Source of the DNA: Stenotrophomonas maltophilia
GTDB taxonomy: Bacteria > Pseudomonadota > Gammaproteobacteria > Xanthomonadales > Xanthomonadaceae
Direction: 5' to 3'
Length of the DNA stretch: 64,000 nt
Assembly (NCBI GenBank): GCA_900113425.1
Contig: FOZF01000002.1
Location: forward strand, 293,216-357,215
Part shown: positions 35,504 through 48,676 of the stretch, piece after piece
Layout: each line of letters opens with the position of its first letter
Position numbering within the stretch: position 1 is the stretch's first letter
The notes under the pieces: model-generated
The model's database searches: none
The model's input: only the letters and a program-made list of their open reading frames with translations
What the model was told of the DNA's origin: nothing
Program-made: the position numbers and the translations under genes

Positions 35504-35910
35504 TCAGCTCGATGCGCTGCGGATCGCGTCCGGCAGCGGCGCGCTTTTGCCGGTCTGGGTATCCATCCAGACCACCACCACGTTGCCATCGGAGTACAGC
35601 TTGGACTCGTCCTGCTGGTCGACGATGCGATGACCGATGGTGACGCTGCTGTTGCCCAGGCGTTCGACGAACAGTTCGACCAGGATGTCGTTGGGCCACA
35701 CGATCGGCAGCCGGTAGTTGACGTTGGTCGCGGCCACCACCGGCGCGATGCGGTCGGTCATCGACACGCCTTCCACGCCCAGCATCCAGCGCACGCGCGC
35801 TTCCTCCAGGTAGGAGATGTACTTGGCGTTGTTCACATGGCCCATGCTGTCCATGTCGCGCCAGCGCACGCTGATCGGGATGCGGGCCAGGATCTTGTGT
35901 TCGCTGCTCA

Positions 35911-35911
<1 letters not shown>
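35504..35911 (-). CDS. Hotdog-fold acyl-CoA thioesterase (YbgC/4HBT type)
   Basis: A 135-residue single-hotdog thioesterase. [27 protein letters not shown] (about 14-40) contains the catalytic Asp of the 4-hydroxybenzoyl-CoA thioesterase motif (DxxGHVNN), and [12 protein letters not shown] is the central strand. Its ATG overlaps the stop codon of uvrA (ATGA). The acyl-CoA substrate is unknown. The pairing with a DNA repair gene seems positional rather than functional. Confidence 0.88.
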
Positions 35912-38895
<2,984 letters not shown>

Positions 38896-39119
38896 GGGGA
38901 ATCCGGTTGTGGGGGCGTTGGCTGGGTGCCGGGCCAGCAGGGAACGGCAATCGGTCAGCCTACCGAGGTGACCAGATGGGGGCAATAAGCGACAATGCCA
39001 GCCCGGTGTCTCACCTCGTGAGACAGGGCGACAGCCAGGGGTCAGATCCCTTTTCACAGGGCGGAAGGGAGGCTGCCCCCCCGTTCCGGCGCGGCAACCC
39101 GGCTCGTTCAGGGGTTGAC
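38896..39119. other. Intergenic region between divergent uvrA and rplU
   Basis: No gene is seen in this gap. It holds a small perfect hairpin GTCTCAC-CTC-GTGAGAC (39008-39024) and a degraded GGGGTC-type repeat. The uvrA promoter should lie near 38900-38990, but no clear LexA box (CTG-N10-CAG type) or -35/-10 pair could be assigned. Confidence 0.5.
39038..39082. repeat. GGGGTC-type palindromic repeat, degraded copy
   Basis: The left arm GGGGTCAGATCCCTTTT is intact but the right arm has several changes (GGAAGGGAGGCTGCCCCC). It is about 37 nt upstream of the rplU -35 box. Confidence 0.55.
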
Positions 39120-39149
39120 TTGACCCGCGGCCGTTGATCTGCGTACAAT
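39120..39149 (+). promoter_or_regulatory. rplU-rpmA-obgE promoter
   Basis: TTGACC (39120-39125), an 18-bp spacer and TACAAT (39144-39149). The following leader of about 60 nt contains the stem CCGCC-CTCGAT-GGCGG (near 39161-39176), a possible site for ribosomal-protein leader control. Confidence 0.65.
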
Positions 39150-39214
39150 TCCGCTCCTGTCCGCCCTCGATGGCGGCAGCTCAGACCACAATAACTACAG
39201 AGGAAGGCCTGGTC

Positions 39215-39523
39215 ATGTACGCAGTACTGGTCACCGGCGGTAAGCAATACCGCGTGGCGCAGGGCGAAAAGCTCCGCGTTGAAAAGCTCGAAGTCGAAGT
39301 CGGCAGCGAGATCAAGTTCGACAACATCCTGATGCTGGGCGACAGCGATGGCGTGAAGCTGGGCGATGCGCTGAAGGGCGCCGCCGTCACCGCCAAGGTT
39401 CTGTCCCAGGGTCGTGCTGACAAGGTCCGGATCATCAAGTTCCGTCGCCGCAAGCACCACATGAAGCGCCAGGGTCACCGTCAGTACTACACCGAAATCG
39501 AGATCACCGGCATCGCCGGCTAA
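39215..39523 (+). CDS. rplU: 50S ribosomal protein L21
   Basis: A 102-residue L21 protein of the large subunit. [14 protein letters not shown] at the start and [20 protein letters not shown] near the end (the rRNA-binding signature) are diagnostic. The ATG at 39215 follows an AGAGGAAGG ribosome site. It is first in the classic order rplU-rpmA-obgE. Confidence 0.98.
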   Translation: MYAVLVTGGKQYRVAQGEKLRVEKLEVEVGSEIKFDNILMLGDSDGVKLGDALKGAAVTAKVLSQGRADKVRIIKFRRRKHHMKRQGHRQYYTEIEITGIAG

Positions 39524-39541
39524 GCATCAGGAGAAGCAGTC

Positions 39542-39805
39542 ATGGCACATAAAAAGGGCGTAGGCTCCTCGCGCAACGGTCGCGACTCCAACCCGAAGTA
39601 CCTCGGCGTCAAGATCTTCGGCGGCCAGGCCATCGAAGCAGGCAACATCATCGTGCGTCAGCGCGGCACCCAGTTCCACCCGGGTTCCGGCGTCGGCCTG
39701 GGCCGTGACCACACCCTGTTCGCCCTCGTGGACGGCAAGGTGGAGTTCTCGGTCAAGGGTCCGAAGAAGCGTCGCACCGTCAGCATCGTCTCGGCCGAAG
39801 CCTGA
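39542..39805 (+). CDS. rpmA: 50S ribosomal protein L27
   Basis: An 87-residue L27 protein that reaches the peptidyl-transferase centre with its N-terminal tail. [20 protein letters not shown] and the [15 protein letters not shown] signature are clear. A CAGGAGAAG ribosome site precedes the ATG. It lies 18 nt after rplU and is followed by a terminator at 39856, so part of transcription probably ends before obgE. Confidence 0.98.
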   Translation: MAHKKGVGSSRNGRDSNPKYLGVKIFGGQAIEAGNIIVRQRGTQFHPGSGVGLGRDHTLFALVDGKVEFSVKGPKKRRTVSIVSAEA

Positions 39806-39855
39806 TCCAGGCATCCGCCGGCACCCGTGCCCCGGCATGGGAATGCTGCATGAAG

Positions 39856-39879
39856 AGCCCCGCTTCGGCGGGGCTTTTC
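39856..39879 (+). terminator. Terminator between rpmA and obgE
   Basis: An 8-bp stem AGCCCCGC/GCGGGGCT with a TTCG tetraloop, followed by TTT and a mixed tail. It may only attenuate transcription into obgE. Confidence 0.75.
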
Positions 39880-39884
39880 GTTAG

Positions 39885-41036
<1,152 letters not shown>

Positions 41037-41060
41037 GGGCGTTGTGGCTCCCGCCCGAAA

Positions 41061-41085
41061 AACCCGGCTTCGGCCGGGTTTTTTG
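41061..41085 (+). terminator. Terminator of obgE
   Basis: AACCCGGC-TTCG-GCCGGGTT followed by TTTT: an 8-bp stem with a stable tetraloop, 24 nt after the stop codon. Confidence 0.88.
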
Positions 41086-41134
41086 TGGGTTGCGATTCGC
41101 TACGGAAAGCGGGGCAGGGCCGGAGTGCAGGCAA

Positions 41135-41160
41135 CAAAAAACCCGGCCGGAGCCGGGCTT
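41135..41160 (-). terminator. Terminator of rpsT
   Basis: On the minus strand, a CCCGGC/GCCGGG stem with TCCG loop is followed by six to seven Ts (41141 downwards). The same hairpin has TTTT on the plus side, so it can work in both directions. Confidence 0.85.
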
Positions 41161-41199
41161 TTGCGTGTCGCCGGGACGGCAGCCCCGGCGGCAACCGGA

Positions 41200-41469
41200 T
41201 CAGGCGGCCTTGAGGGCCTTGATGCGGTCGTTCAGGCGGCTCTTGTGGCGAGCAGCCTTGTTCTTGTGGATCAGGCCACGCGCGCTGAAGCGATCCAGGA
41301 TCGGCTGGGCGACGGCGAAGGCGGCTTCGGCGCCGGCGGCATCGTTGGCGTCCAGCGCCTTGATCACTTTCTTGACAGCGGTGCGCAGCATCGAGCGCTG
41401 AGCCACGTTGCGCGCGTTGCGCACGACGGTCTGCTTGGCGCGCTTCTTGGCGGACTTGATATTGGCCAC
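41200..41469 (-). CDS. rpsT: 30S ribosomal protein S20
   Basis: An 89-residue S20 protein ([17 protein letters not shown] at the start, basic helices throughout, [19 protein letters not shown] near the end). The start codon is GTG at 41469, with an AGGAAA ribosome site 8 nt upstream. In E. coli the rpsT start is UUG and is part of autogenous translational control, so the non-ATG start here may serve the same purpose. It is divergent from murJ. Confidence 0.97.
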   Translation of the reverse strand: MANIKSAKKRAKQTVVRNARNVAQRSMLRTAVKKVIKALDANDAAGAEAAFAVAQPILDRFSARGLIHKNKAARHKSRLNDRIKALKAA

Positions 41470-41518
41470 GGTGGTGGTTTCCTGAAAAAATCGGTGTTAT
41501 GGGAACAGCAAGCTGGCT

Positions 41519-41547
41519 AGTATGATGGCGCGGGAAATGTACGTCAA
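41519..41547 (-). promoter_or_regulatory. rpsT promoter
   Basis: On the minus strand TTGACG (41547-41542), a 17-bp spacer and CATACT (41524-41519). It lies 50 nt before the rpsT start and inside the divergent gap with murJ. Confidence 0.6.
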
Positions 41548-41571
41548 GTCGATTGTCAAGAGGGACGTTGA

Positions 41572-43191
41572 GTGAGTTCACCGAAGATGTTGCGGGGCCT
41601 GCTGTCGTTCAGCAGCATGACCATGGTCTCGCGGGTGCTCGGACTTGTCCGGGACCAGGTGATCACCACCACGTTCGGCACCAATGCGGTTACCGACGCG
41701 TTCTGGGTGGCGTTCAGGGTACCCAATTTCCTGCGCCGGCTGTTCGCCGAAGGCTCCTTTGCCACCGCCTTCGTGCCGGTGTTCACCGAGGTGAAGGAGA
41801 CCCGCAGCCACGCCGAACTGCGCGAGCTGATGTCGCGCGTGGCGGGCACGCTGGGCGGGACGCTGCTGGTGGTCACCGCGCTGGCGCTGATCTTCGCGCC
41901 CCAGTTGGCGGTGGCGTTCTCAAGCGGCGCTGATACCGACCCGGTCAAACAGACCCTGCTGGTCGATCTGTTCCGCCTGACCTTCCCGTTCCTGCTGTTC
42001 GTCTCGCTCACCGCGCTGGCCGGCGGGGCACTGAACAGCTTCCAGCGCTTCGCGATGCCGGCGCTGACCCCGGTCATCCTCAACCTGTGCATGATCGCCG
42101 GCGCGCTGTGGTTGGCGCCGCAACTCGGCGGAACCCCGGAGAAGCAGATCCTGGCGCTGGGCTGGGCCGTGCTGGCGGCCGGTATCCTGCAGTTGCTGTT
42201 CCAGCTGCCCTCGCTCAAGGGCATCAATCTGCTGACCCTGCCGCGCTGGGGCTGGAGCCACCCGGGTGTGCGCAAGGTGCTGACCCTGATGGTGCCGACC
42301 CTGTTCGGTTCCTCGGTGGCGCAGATCAACCTGCTGCTGGACACCCTGATCGCGGCCAAGCTGACGGATGGCTCGCAGTCCTGGCTGTCCTTGGCCGACC
42401 GCTTCCTGGAGCTGCCGCTGGGTGTGTTCGGCGTGGCCCTGGGCACGGTGATCCTGCCGGCGTTGGCCCGCCATCACGTCAGCACCGACCGCGAGGGCTT
42501 CTCGCGCTCGCTCGACTGGGGCCTGCGCATGACCCTGCTGATCTCGGTGCCGGCCATGCTGGGCCTGGTGCTGCTGGCTGAACCCCTGATCGCCACGCTG
42601 TTCCAGTACCGCCAGTTCACCGCCTTCGACACCCGCATGACCGCGCTGTCGGTGTATGGCCTGAGCTTCGGCCTGCCGGCGTTCGCCCTGTTGAAGGTGG
42701 TCCTGCCGGCCTTCTATGCCCGCCAGGACACCCGCACCCCGGTACGTGCCGGCGTGGCCGCGCTGGTGGCCAACATGGTGTTCAACTTCGTCCTGCTGGC
42801 CGTGCTGTACCAGGTGATGGTGCCGGACGCGCTGAAAGCGCAGGGTGTGATGGCGGCCATCGGCAAGCAGCCCGGCCTGCATCTGGCGCTGGGCATCGCC
42901 AGCGCCTTGTCCAGTTACCTGAACCTGGGCCTGCTGTGGTACTGGCTGGGCAAGACCGATGTCTACCAGCGCCTGCCGGGCTGGGGCAGCTACCTGGTGC
43001 GGCTGCTGGTGGCCTGTGCGTGCATGGTCGGCGTGCTGCTGGCCCTGCTGTACTGGATGCCGGCCTTCACTGGAATGGACAAATGGCACCGGATCGGCGG
43101 CCTGATCCTGCTGGTGGGGGGCGGTGGCCTGACCTATCTGCTGGCGATGCTGGCCATGGGCTTCCGCCCGCGCGACCTGCGCGGGCATTGA
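41572..43191 (+). CDS. murJ: Lipid II flippase MurJ
   Basis: A 539-residue inner-membrane flippase of the MOP superfamily with about 14 hydrophobic segments, which moves lipid II to the periplasm for peptidoglycan synthesis. MVSRVLGLVRDQVITTTFGTNAVTDAFWVAFRVPNFLRRLFAEGSF (split across TM1-2) contains the conserved Arg residues of the family. The start is a GTG at 41572 with an AGAGGGA ribosome site; MSSPKMLRGLLSFSS agrees with relatives. ribF follows after 75 nt. Confidence 0.95.
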   Translation: MSSPKMLRGLLSFSSMTMVSRVLGLVRDQVITTTFGTNAVTDAFWVAFRVPNFLRRLFAEGSFATAFVPVFTEVKETRSHAELRELMSRVAGTLGGTLLVVTALALIFAPQLAVAFSSGADTDPVKQTLLVDLFRLTFPFLLFVSLTALAGGALNSFQRFAMPALTPVILNLCMIAGALWLAPQLGGTPEKQILALGWAVLAAGILQLLFQLPSLKGINLLTLPRWGWSHPGVRKVLTLMVPTLFGSSVAQINLLLDTLIAAKLTDGSQSWLSLADRFLELPLGVFGVALGTVILPALARHHVSTDREGFSRSLDWGLRMTLLISVPAMLGLVLLAEPLIATLFQYRQFTAFDTRMTALSVYGLSFGLPAFALLKVVLPAFYARQDTRTPVRAGVAALVANMVFNFVLLAVLYQVMVPDALKAQGVMAAIGKQPGLHLALGIASALSSYLNLGLLWYWLGKTDVYQRLPGWGSYLVRLLVACACMVGVLLALLYWMPAFTGMDKWHRIGGLILLVGGGGLTYLLAMLAMGFRPRDLRGH

Positions 43192-43266
43192 TCGTCGCCT
43201 GCGGCGGCTATACTTCAGGGTTACACCATTGAAGCGGCGGCCCCGGGTGGGCCGGAACGGGAGTTG

Positions 43267-44214
43267 ATGAGCAGGCTGTTCAGAAGCGTCGAGGGCGGGG
43301 AGCTGTTCCCCAACGGAAGCGTGGTCTGCATCGGTGCATTCGACGGCCTCCATCTGGGGCATCGTGCACTGGTGCGGCATGCCGTTGCTCGTGCGCGCGC
43401 CTTGGGCGTGGCTGCGGTGGCCGTGGCGTTCGAACCGTTGCCCCGTGAGTTCTTCGCCCAGGGTACGCCACCGCCGCGCCTGACGCTGGCACGCAGCAAG
43501 GTCGAGATGCTGCGCGAGCTGGGGGTGGACGCGGTGGGGCTGCTGCGCTTCGATGCAGCGATGGCGGCGATGCCGGCCGAAACCTTCGTCCGCCAGCTGC
43601 TGGTGCGGCGACTGAATGCCCGCGAAGTGTGGATCGGCCCGGAGTTCTGCTTCGGCAACCGTCGCCGCGGTGATCTGGCCCTGCTGCAGAAGCTGGGTAG
43701 CGAGCTGGGCTTCAGCGCGGGCGAGATCGAGGCGGTCGACCTGCACGGCGAGCGCATTTCCAGTACCCGCATCCGCCAGCTGCTGCAGTCCGGCGATTTC
43801 GCCCGGGCCGGCGATCTGCTCGGTCGGCCGTACGCGATCAGCGGGCGTGTGGTGCGTGGACGCCAGCTCGGCCGCACGCTGGGCTTCCCGACCGCCAACC
43901 TGCGTTTCCCCAAGACCCCGGCGCTGTCGGGCATCTACGCGACCTGGGTGCACGGGGTGTTCGACCAGCCCTGGCCGTCGGTGTCCAGCTTCGGTACGCG
44001 GCCGACGGTGGAGGGCGTGGAGCCGCTGCTGGAAGCCCACCTGTTCGATTTCCAGGGTGACCTGTACGGTCGCCACATCGACGTTGAATTCGTCGCCAAG
44101 CTGCGTGACGAAGAGAAGTTCAATGATCTGGCGGCGCTGACCGACCAGATGCACCGCGACGCCGAACAGGCGCGCGCCATCCTTTCCGAACATAGATTGC
44201 GAGCCACTGCGTGA
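43267..44214 (+). CDS. ribF: Bifunctional riboflavin kinase / FAD synthetase
   Basis: A 315-residue enzyme that makes FMN and then FAD. The N-terminal adenylyltransferase domain has [13 protein letters not shown] (about 22-34, HxGH-type) and [10 protein letters not shown] (about 165); the C-terminal kinase domain has [13 protein letters not shown] (about 205-217) and GTRPTVEG. The ATG at 43267 is chosen over the TTG one codon earlier. Its last codons overlap the ileS GTG start by 4 nt, a conserved coupling in proteobacteria. Confidence 0.96.
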   Translation: MSRLFRSVEGGELFPNGSVVCIGAFDGLHLGHRALVRHAVARARALGVAAVAVAFEPLPREFFAQGTPPPRLTLARSKVEMLRELGVDAVGLLRFDAAMAAMPAETFVRQLLVRRLNAREVWIGPEFCFGNRRRGDLALLQKLGSELGFSAGEIEAVDLHGERISSTRIRQLLQSGDFARAGDLLGRPYAISGRVVRGRQLGRTLGFPTANLRFPKTPALSGIYATWVHGVFDQPWPSVSSFGTRPTVEGVEPLLEAHLFDFQGDLYGRHIDVEFVAKLRDEEKFNDLAALTDQMHRDAEQARAILSEHRLRATA

Positions 44215-47042
44215 GCCAGGACTACAAGACCACCCTGAACCTGCCAGCCACCGATTTCCCGATGCGCGGCGATCTGCCCAAGCGCGAGCCGGGCATTCTG
44301 GCGCGGTGGGAGGAGCAGGGGCTCTACCAGCAGCTGCGCGACAACGCCGCCGGCCGCCCGCTGTTCGTGCTGCACGACGGCCCGCCGTATGCCAACGGCC
44401 GCATCCACCTCGGCCACGCGGTCAACAAGATCTTGAAGGACATCATCGTCAAGTCGCGCTACCTGGCCGGTTTCGATGCGCCGTACGTGCCGGGCTGGGA
44501 CTGCCACGGCCTGCCGATCGAGATCGCGGTGGAAAAGAAGTGGGGCAAGGTCGGCGTGAAGCTCGATGCCGTTGAATTCCGGCAGAAGTGCCGTGAGTTC
44601 GCCGAAGAGCAGATCGACATCCAGCGCGTGGACTTCAAGCGTCTGGGCGTGACCGGTGACTGGGACAACCCGTACAAGACCCTGAGCTTCGACTTCGAGG
44701 CCAACGAGATCCGCGCACTGGCCAAGGTGGTGGCCAATGGCCACCTGGTGCGGGGTGCCAAGCCGGTGTACTGGTGCTTCGACTGCGGCTCGGCGCTGGC
44801 CGAAGCCGAGATCGAATACCAGGAAAAGGAATCGCCGGCGATCGACGTGGCATACCCCGCGCGCGATCCGCAGGCCATCGGCCAGGCATTCGGCGTGAGC
44901 GTGCCGGCCGATGTGGAAGTGGCGGTGCCGATCTGGACCACCACGCCGTGGACGCTGCCGGCGTCGCTGGCCGTGTCGCTGGGTGCGGACATCCGTTACG
45001 TGCTGGCCGAAGGCCCGGCGCACAACGGCAAGCGCCGCTGGCTGGTGCTGGCCGCTGCGCTGGCTGGACGTGCGTTGCAGCGCTACGGTGTCGAGGAAGT
45101 GGTACTGCACGGTGAAACCACGGGCGCTGCACTGGAGAACCAGCTGCTGTCGCATCCGTTCTATGCCGGGCGCGCGATCCCGCTGCTCAACGGCGACCAT
45201 GTGTCCGACGAAGACGGCACCGGTGCGGTGCACACCGCTCCCGGCCATGGCCAGGAAGACTACGTGGTCAGCCAGAAGTACGGCCTGCTCGATACGTACA
45301 ACGCCGGCCAGGTGACGCCGATCGATGGCCGTGGCGTGTACCTGGAATCGACGCCGCCGGCCGGTGACGTGGTACTGGCAGGCCAGCACCTGTGGAAGGC
45401 GCAGGAGGCCATCATCGGCGTGCTGCGCGACAACGGCACGCTGCTGGCCTTCCACCCGATCCGCCACAGCTATCCGCACTGCTGGCGCCACAAGACGCCG
45501 GTGGTGTTCCGTGCCACCCCGCAGTGGTTCATCTCGATGGACAAGGCCAACCTGCGCAGCGATGCGCTGGCCGCCATCGACACCGTCGGCTGGTTCCCGG
45601 CCTGGGGCAAGGCGCGCATCCAGAGCATGGTCGATGGCCGTCCGGACTGGACGATCTCGCGCCAGCGCACCTGGGGCGTGCCGATCGCACTGTTCACTCA
45701 TCGCCAGACCGGCGAGATCCACCCGCGCTCGGTGGAGCTGATGCAGCAGGTTGCCGACCGTGTCGAAGCCGAGGGCATCGACGTGTGGTACTCGCTGGAT
45801 GCAACCGAACTGCTGGGCGCCGAAGCGGCCGATTACGAGAAGGTCACCGACATCCTCGACGTCTGGTTCGACTCGGGCGTCACCCATGAAGGCGTGCTGG
45901 CCGCGCGTGGCTTCGGCAAGCCGGCCGACCTGTACCTGGAAGGATCGGACCAGCACCGCGGCTGGTTCCAGTCGTCGTTGCTGACCGGCGTGGCAATCGA
46001 CAGGCGCGCTCCCTACAAGCAGTGCCTCACCCATGGTTTCACCGTGGACGAGCACGGCCGCAAGATGTCCAAGTCGCTGGGCAACGGCATCGAGCCGCAG
46101 GACATCATGAACAAGCTGGGCGCGGACATCCTGCGCCTGTGGATCGCCTCGGCCGACTACAGCAACGAGATGTCGCTGTCGCAGGAAATCCTCAAGCGCA
46201 ATGCCGACGCCTACCGTCGCCTGCGCAACACCGCGCGCTTCCTGCTCGGCAACCTGGACGGCTTCGATCCGGCCCGGGACCTGCGCCCGCTCGACCAGAT
46301 GGTCGCGCTGGACCGCTGGATCGTGCATCGCGCGTGGGAACTGCAGGAGAAGATCAAGGCGGCCTACGACGGCTACAACATGGCCGAGATCGTGCAGCTG
46401 CTGCTGAACTTCTGCAGCGTGGACCTGGGCTCGCTGTACCTGGATGTTACCAAGGACCGCCTGTACACGATGCCGACCAACTCGCACGGTCGCCGTTCGG
46501 CGCAGAGCGCGATGTATCACATCGCCGAGGCGTTCACCCGCTGGGTGGCACCGATCCTGACCTTCACCGCCGACGAGCTGTGGGGCTACCTGCCGGGCAC
46601 GCGCACCGGCCACGTGCTGTTCACCACCTGGTACGAGGGCCTGGCGCCGCTGCCGGCGGATGCCCAGCTCAACGCTGCCGATTTCGACCAGCTGCTGGCC
46701 GTGCGCGAGCAGGTGGCCAAGGTGCTCGAGCCGATGCGTGCCAACGGCGCTATCGGTGCCGCCCTGGAGGCCGAGATCACCGTTGCCGCCAGCGAAGAGC
46801 AGGCAGCGCGCTGGCAGCCGCTGGCCGACGAACTGCGCTTCCTGTTCATCAGCGGTGACGTGCAGGTGCGTCCGGCAACCACCGACGAGGTATTCGTGAG
46901 TGCCCAGCCGACCACCAAGGCCAAGTGCGTGCGCTGCTGGCATCACCGCGCGGACGTCGGCAGCCATGCCGATCACCCGGAACTGTGTGGCCGTTGTGTG
47001 AGCAACATCGACGGCGCTGGCGAAGTGCGGAGCTGGTTCTGA
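44211..47042 (+). CDS. ileS: Isoleucyl-tRNA synthetase
   Basis: A 943-residue class I synthetase. Visible are the HIGH-like motif HLGH (in [19 protein letters not shown], near residue 65), the CP1 editing domain ([32 protein letters not shown]), KMSKS in [10 protein letters not shown] (near 620) and a C-terminal zinc site CVRCWHH...CGRC. The start is GTG at 44211, overlapping ribF; lspA begins at its last base. Confidence 0.98.
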   Translation: MSQDYKTTLNLPATDFPMRGDLPKREPGILARWEEQGLYQQLRDNAAGRPLFVLHDGPPYANGRIHLGHAVNKILKDIIVKSRYLAGFDAPYVPGWDCHGLPIEIAVEKKWGKVGVKLDAVEFRQKCREFAEEQIDIQRVDFKRLGVTGDWDNPYKTLSFDFEANEIRALAKVVANGHLVRGAKPVYWCFDCGSALAEAEIEYQEKESPAIDVAYPARDPQAIGQAFGVSVPADVEVAVPIWTTTPWTLPASLAVSLGADIRYVLAEGPAHNGKRRWLVLAAALAGRALQRYGVEEVVLHGETTGAALENQLLSHPFYAGRAIPLLNGDHVSDEDGTGAVHTAPGHGQEDYVVSQKYGLLDTYNAGQVTPIDGRGVYLESTPPAGDVVLAGQHLWKAQEAIIGVLRDNGTLLAFHPIRHSYPHCWRHKTPVVFRATPQWFISMDKANLRSDALAAIDTVGWFPAWGKARIQSMVDGRPDWTISRQRTWGVPIALFTHRQTGEIHPRSVELMQQVADRVEAEGIDVWYSLDATELLGAEAADYEKVTDILDVWFDSGVTHEGVLAARGFGKPADLYLEGSDQHRGWFQSSLLTGVAIDRRAPYKQCLTHGFTVDEHGRKMSKSLGNGIEPQDIMNKLGADILRLWIASADYSNEMSLSQEILKRNADAYRRLRNTARFLLGNLDGFDPARDLRPLDQMVALDRWIVHRAWELQEKIKAAYDGYNMAEIVQLLLNFCSVDLGSLYLDVTKDRLYTMPTNSHGRRSAQSAMYHIAEAFTRWVAPILTFTADELWGYLPGTRTGHVLFTTWYEGLAPLPADAQLNAADFDQLLAVREQVAKVLEPMRANGAIGAALEAEITVAASEEQAARWQPLADELRFLFISGDVQVRPATTDEVFVSAQPTTKAKCVRCWHHRADVGSHADHPELCGRCVSNIDGAGEVRSWF

Positions 47043-47566
47043 TGAGCGCCGCCCGTCCGCACCCCAACGCTCTGGTCTGGCTGCTGCTGTCGGCGGCCAT
47101 CATCGGCCTGGACCAGTGGTCCAAGGCCTGGGTCCTGTCGAGCCTGCCGGAGTTCCAGCCGGTGGTGGTCATCGATGGCTTCTGGAACTGGTACCGCACC
47201 TACAACACCGGTGCCGCATTCAGTTTCCTCAGTGACGCCGGTGGCTGGCAGAAGTATTTCTTCACGGCGCTGGCGATCGCCATCAGCGGCCTGATGGCGT
47301 GGTGGCTGCGTGGCACTGCCCGTGGCAACTGGAAGGCCGCCGTTCCCTATGCGCTGATCATCGGCGGGGCGATCGGCAACGTGATCGACCGCCAGGTGCA
47401 CGGTCATGTCGTCGATTTCATCCAGTGGTACGTTGGCAGCTATACCTGGCCGGCGTTCAACATCGCCGACTCGGCCATCGTGGTCGGTGCCATCGGCATC
47501 GCCCTGACCGGCCTGTTCGACGGCAGGTCCGCCAAAAAGGCGGATAATGCAACTCCGAAACCGTAA
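47042..47566 (+). CDS. lspA: Signal peptidase II (lipoprotein)
   Basis: A 174-residue aspartyl membrane protease that removes signal peptides from prolipoproteins. Four hydrophobic segments are present, with [18 protein letters not shown] (catalytic Asp) and FNIADSAI (second catalytic Asp). The ATG shares one base with the ileS stop codon (TGATG), so translation is coupled. ispH follows after 27 nt. Confidence 0.96.
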   Translation: MSAARPHPNALVWLLLSAAIIGLDQWSKAWVLSSLPEFQPVVVIDGFWNWYRTYNTGAAFSFLSDAGGWQKYFFTALAIAISGLMAWWLRGTARGNWKAAVPYALIIGGAIGNVIDRQVHGHVVDFIQWYVGSYTWPAFNIADSAIVVGAIGIALTGLFDGRSAKKADNATPKP

Positions 47567-47593
47567 GCCGGCCGCTGCCGGGAGATTGAACTG

Positions 47594-48544
47594 ATGGATG
47601 TGCTGCTCGCCAACCCGCGTGGTTTCTGTGCCGGTGTCGATCGTGCGATCGAGATCGTGAAGCGCGCGATCGAAACGCTCGGCGCGCCCATCTACGTCCG
47701 TCATGAGGTGGTGCACAACCGCTTCGTGGTCGATGATCTGAAGCAGCGCGGTGCGATCTTCGTCGAGGAACTGGACGAGGTGCCGGACAACAACACCGTC
47801 ATCTTCAGTGCCCACGGTGTATCGCAGGCAGTGCGGCTGGAAGCGGAGCGTCGTGGCCTGAAGGTATTCGATGCCACCTGTCCGCTGGTCACCAAGGTCC
47901 ACTTCGAAGTGGCGCGCCATTGCCGTGCGGGCCGCGACGTGGTGCTGATCGGTCACGCCGGCCATCCGGAAGTGGAAGGCACGATGGGGCAGTGGAACCA
48001 GGAAGCCGGTACCGGCCAGATCTACCTGGTGGAGGATGTGGAGCAGGTCGCCACGCTGCAGATCAACCAGCCCGAGAACTTCGCCTACACTACCCAGACC
48101 ACGCTGTCCGTGGACGATACGCGCGGCATCATCGACGCCCTGCGCGAGCGCTTCCCGGCCATGCAGGGGCCGAAGAACGACGATATCTGCTACGCCACGC
48201 AGAACCGGCAGGACGCGGTACGTGACCTGGCCAAGCGCTGCGATCTGGTGCTGGTGGTCGGGTCCCCGAACAGCTCCAATTCCAACCGGCTGAGCGAGCT
48301 GGCACGGCGCGAAGGCGTCGAGAGCTACCTGATCGACGGCGCCCATGAGATCAACCCGGCCTGGGTGCAGGGCAAGCAGCACATCGGCGTCACCGCCGGT
48401 GCGTCGGCACCGCAGGTGCTGGTCGATGGCGTGCTCGCGCGCCTGGCCGAACTGGGCGCCGGAAGTGTGTCCGAGCTTGATGGCGAGCCGGAATCGATGG
48501 TGTTCGCGCTGCCGAAGGAACTGCGCCTGCGCCTGATCGACTGA
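47594..48544 (+). CDS. ispH: 4-hydroxy-3-methylbut-2-enyl diphosphate reductase
   Basis: A 316-residue [4Fe-4S] enzyme, the last step of the MEP isoprenoid pathway. The three cluster Cys are in [16 protein letters not shown] (about 8-23), [11 protein letters not shown] (about 94-104) and [12 protein letters not shown] (about 195-206). [10 protein letters not shown] is the substrate-binding loop. The gene ends the ribF-ileS-lspA-ispH block. Length and motifs fully match the family. Confidence 0.98.
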   Translation: MDVLLANPRGFCAGVDRAIEIVKRAIETLGAPIYVRHEVVHNRFVVDDLKQRGAIFVEELDEVPDNNTVIFSAHGVSQAVRLEAERRGLKVFDATCPLVTKVHFEVARHCRAGRDVVLIGHAGHPEVEGTMGQWNQEAGTGQIYLVEDVEQVATLQINQPENFAYTTQTTLSVDDTRGIIDALRERFPAMQGPKNDDICYATQNRQDAVRDLAKRCDLVLVVGSPNSSNSNRLSELARREGVESYLIDGAHEINPAWVQGKQHIGVTAGASAPQVLVDGVLARLAELGAGSVSELDGEPESMVFALPKELRLRLID

Positions 48545-48676
48545 TCCGCGCCTGCAGGGGACAGGCCCGGGTGCGCACTTGAGGGTGCGCGGCATCGCGC
48601 CCATGACCTTTGGCCATGGGGCGGGGCATTCCGCAGGCCTAGCATCGGAGGATTCTCCGCTGTTGGAAGCCGCCCG

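Noticed and set aside
38896..39030. LexA (SOS) box upstream of uvrA
   Set aside because: No sequence close to the CTG-N10-CAG palindrome or a recognised Xanthomonadaceae variant could be made out.
39115..39120. TTGACT as -35 of rplU
   Set aside because: Spacing to TACAAT is 23 bp; the overlapping TTGACC at 39120 gives 18 bp.
43935..46976. Open frame of 1013 codons on the minus strand opposite ileS
   Set aside because: It mirrors ileS and ribF; composition is typical of antisense frames and no domain is visible.
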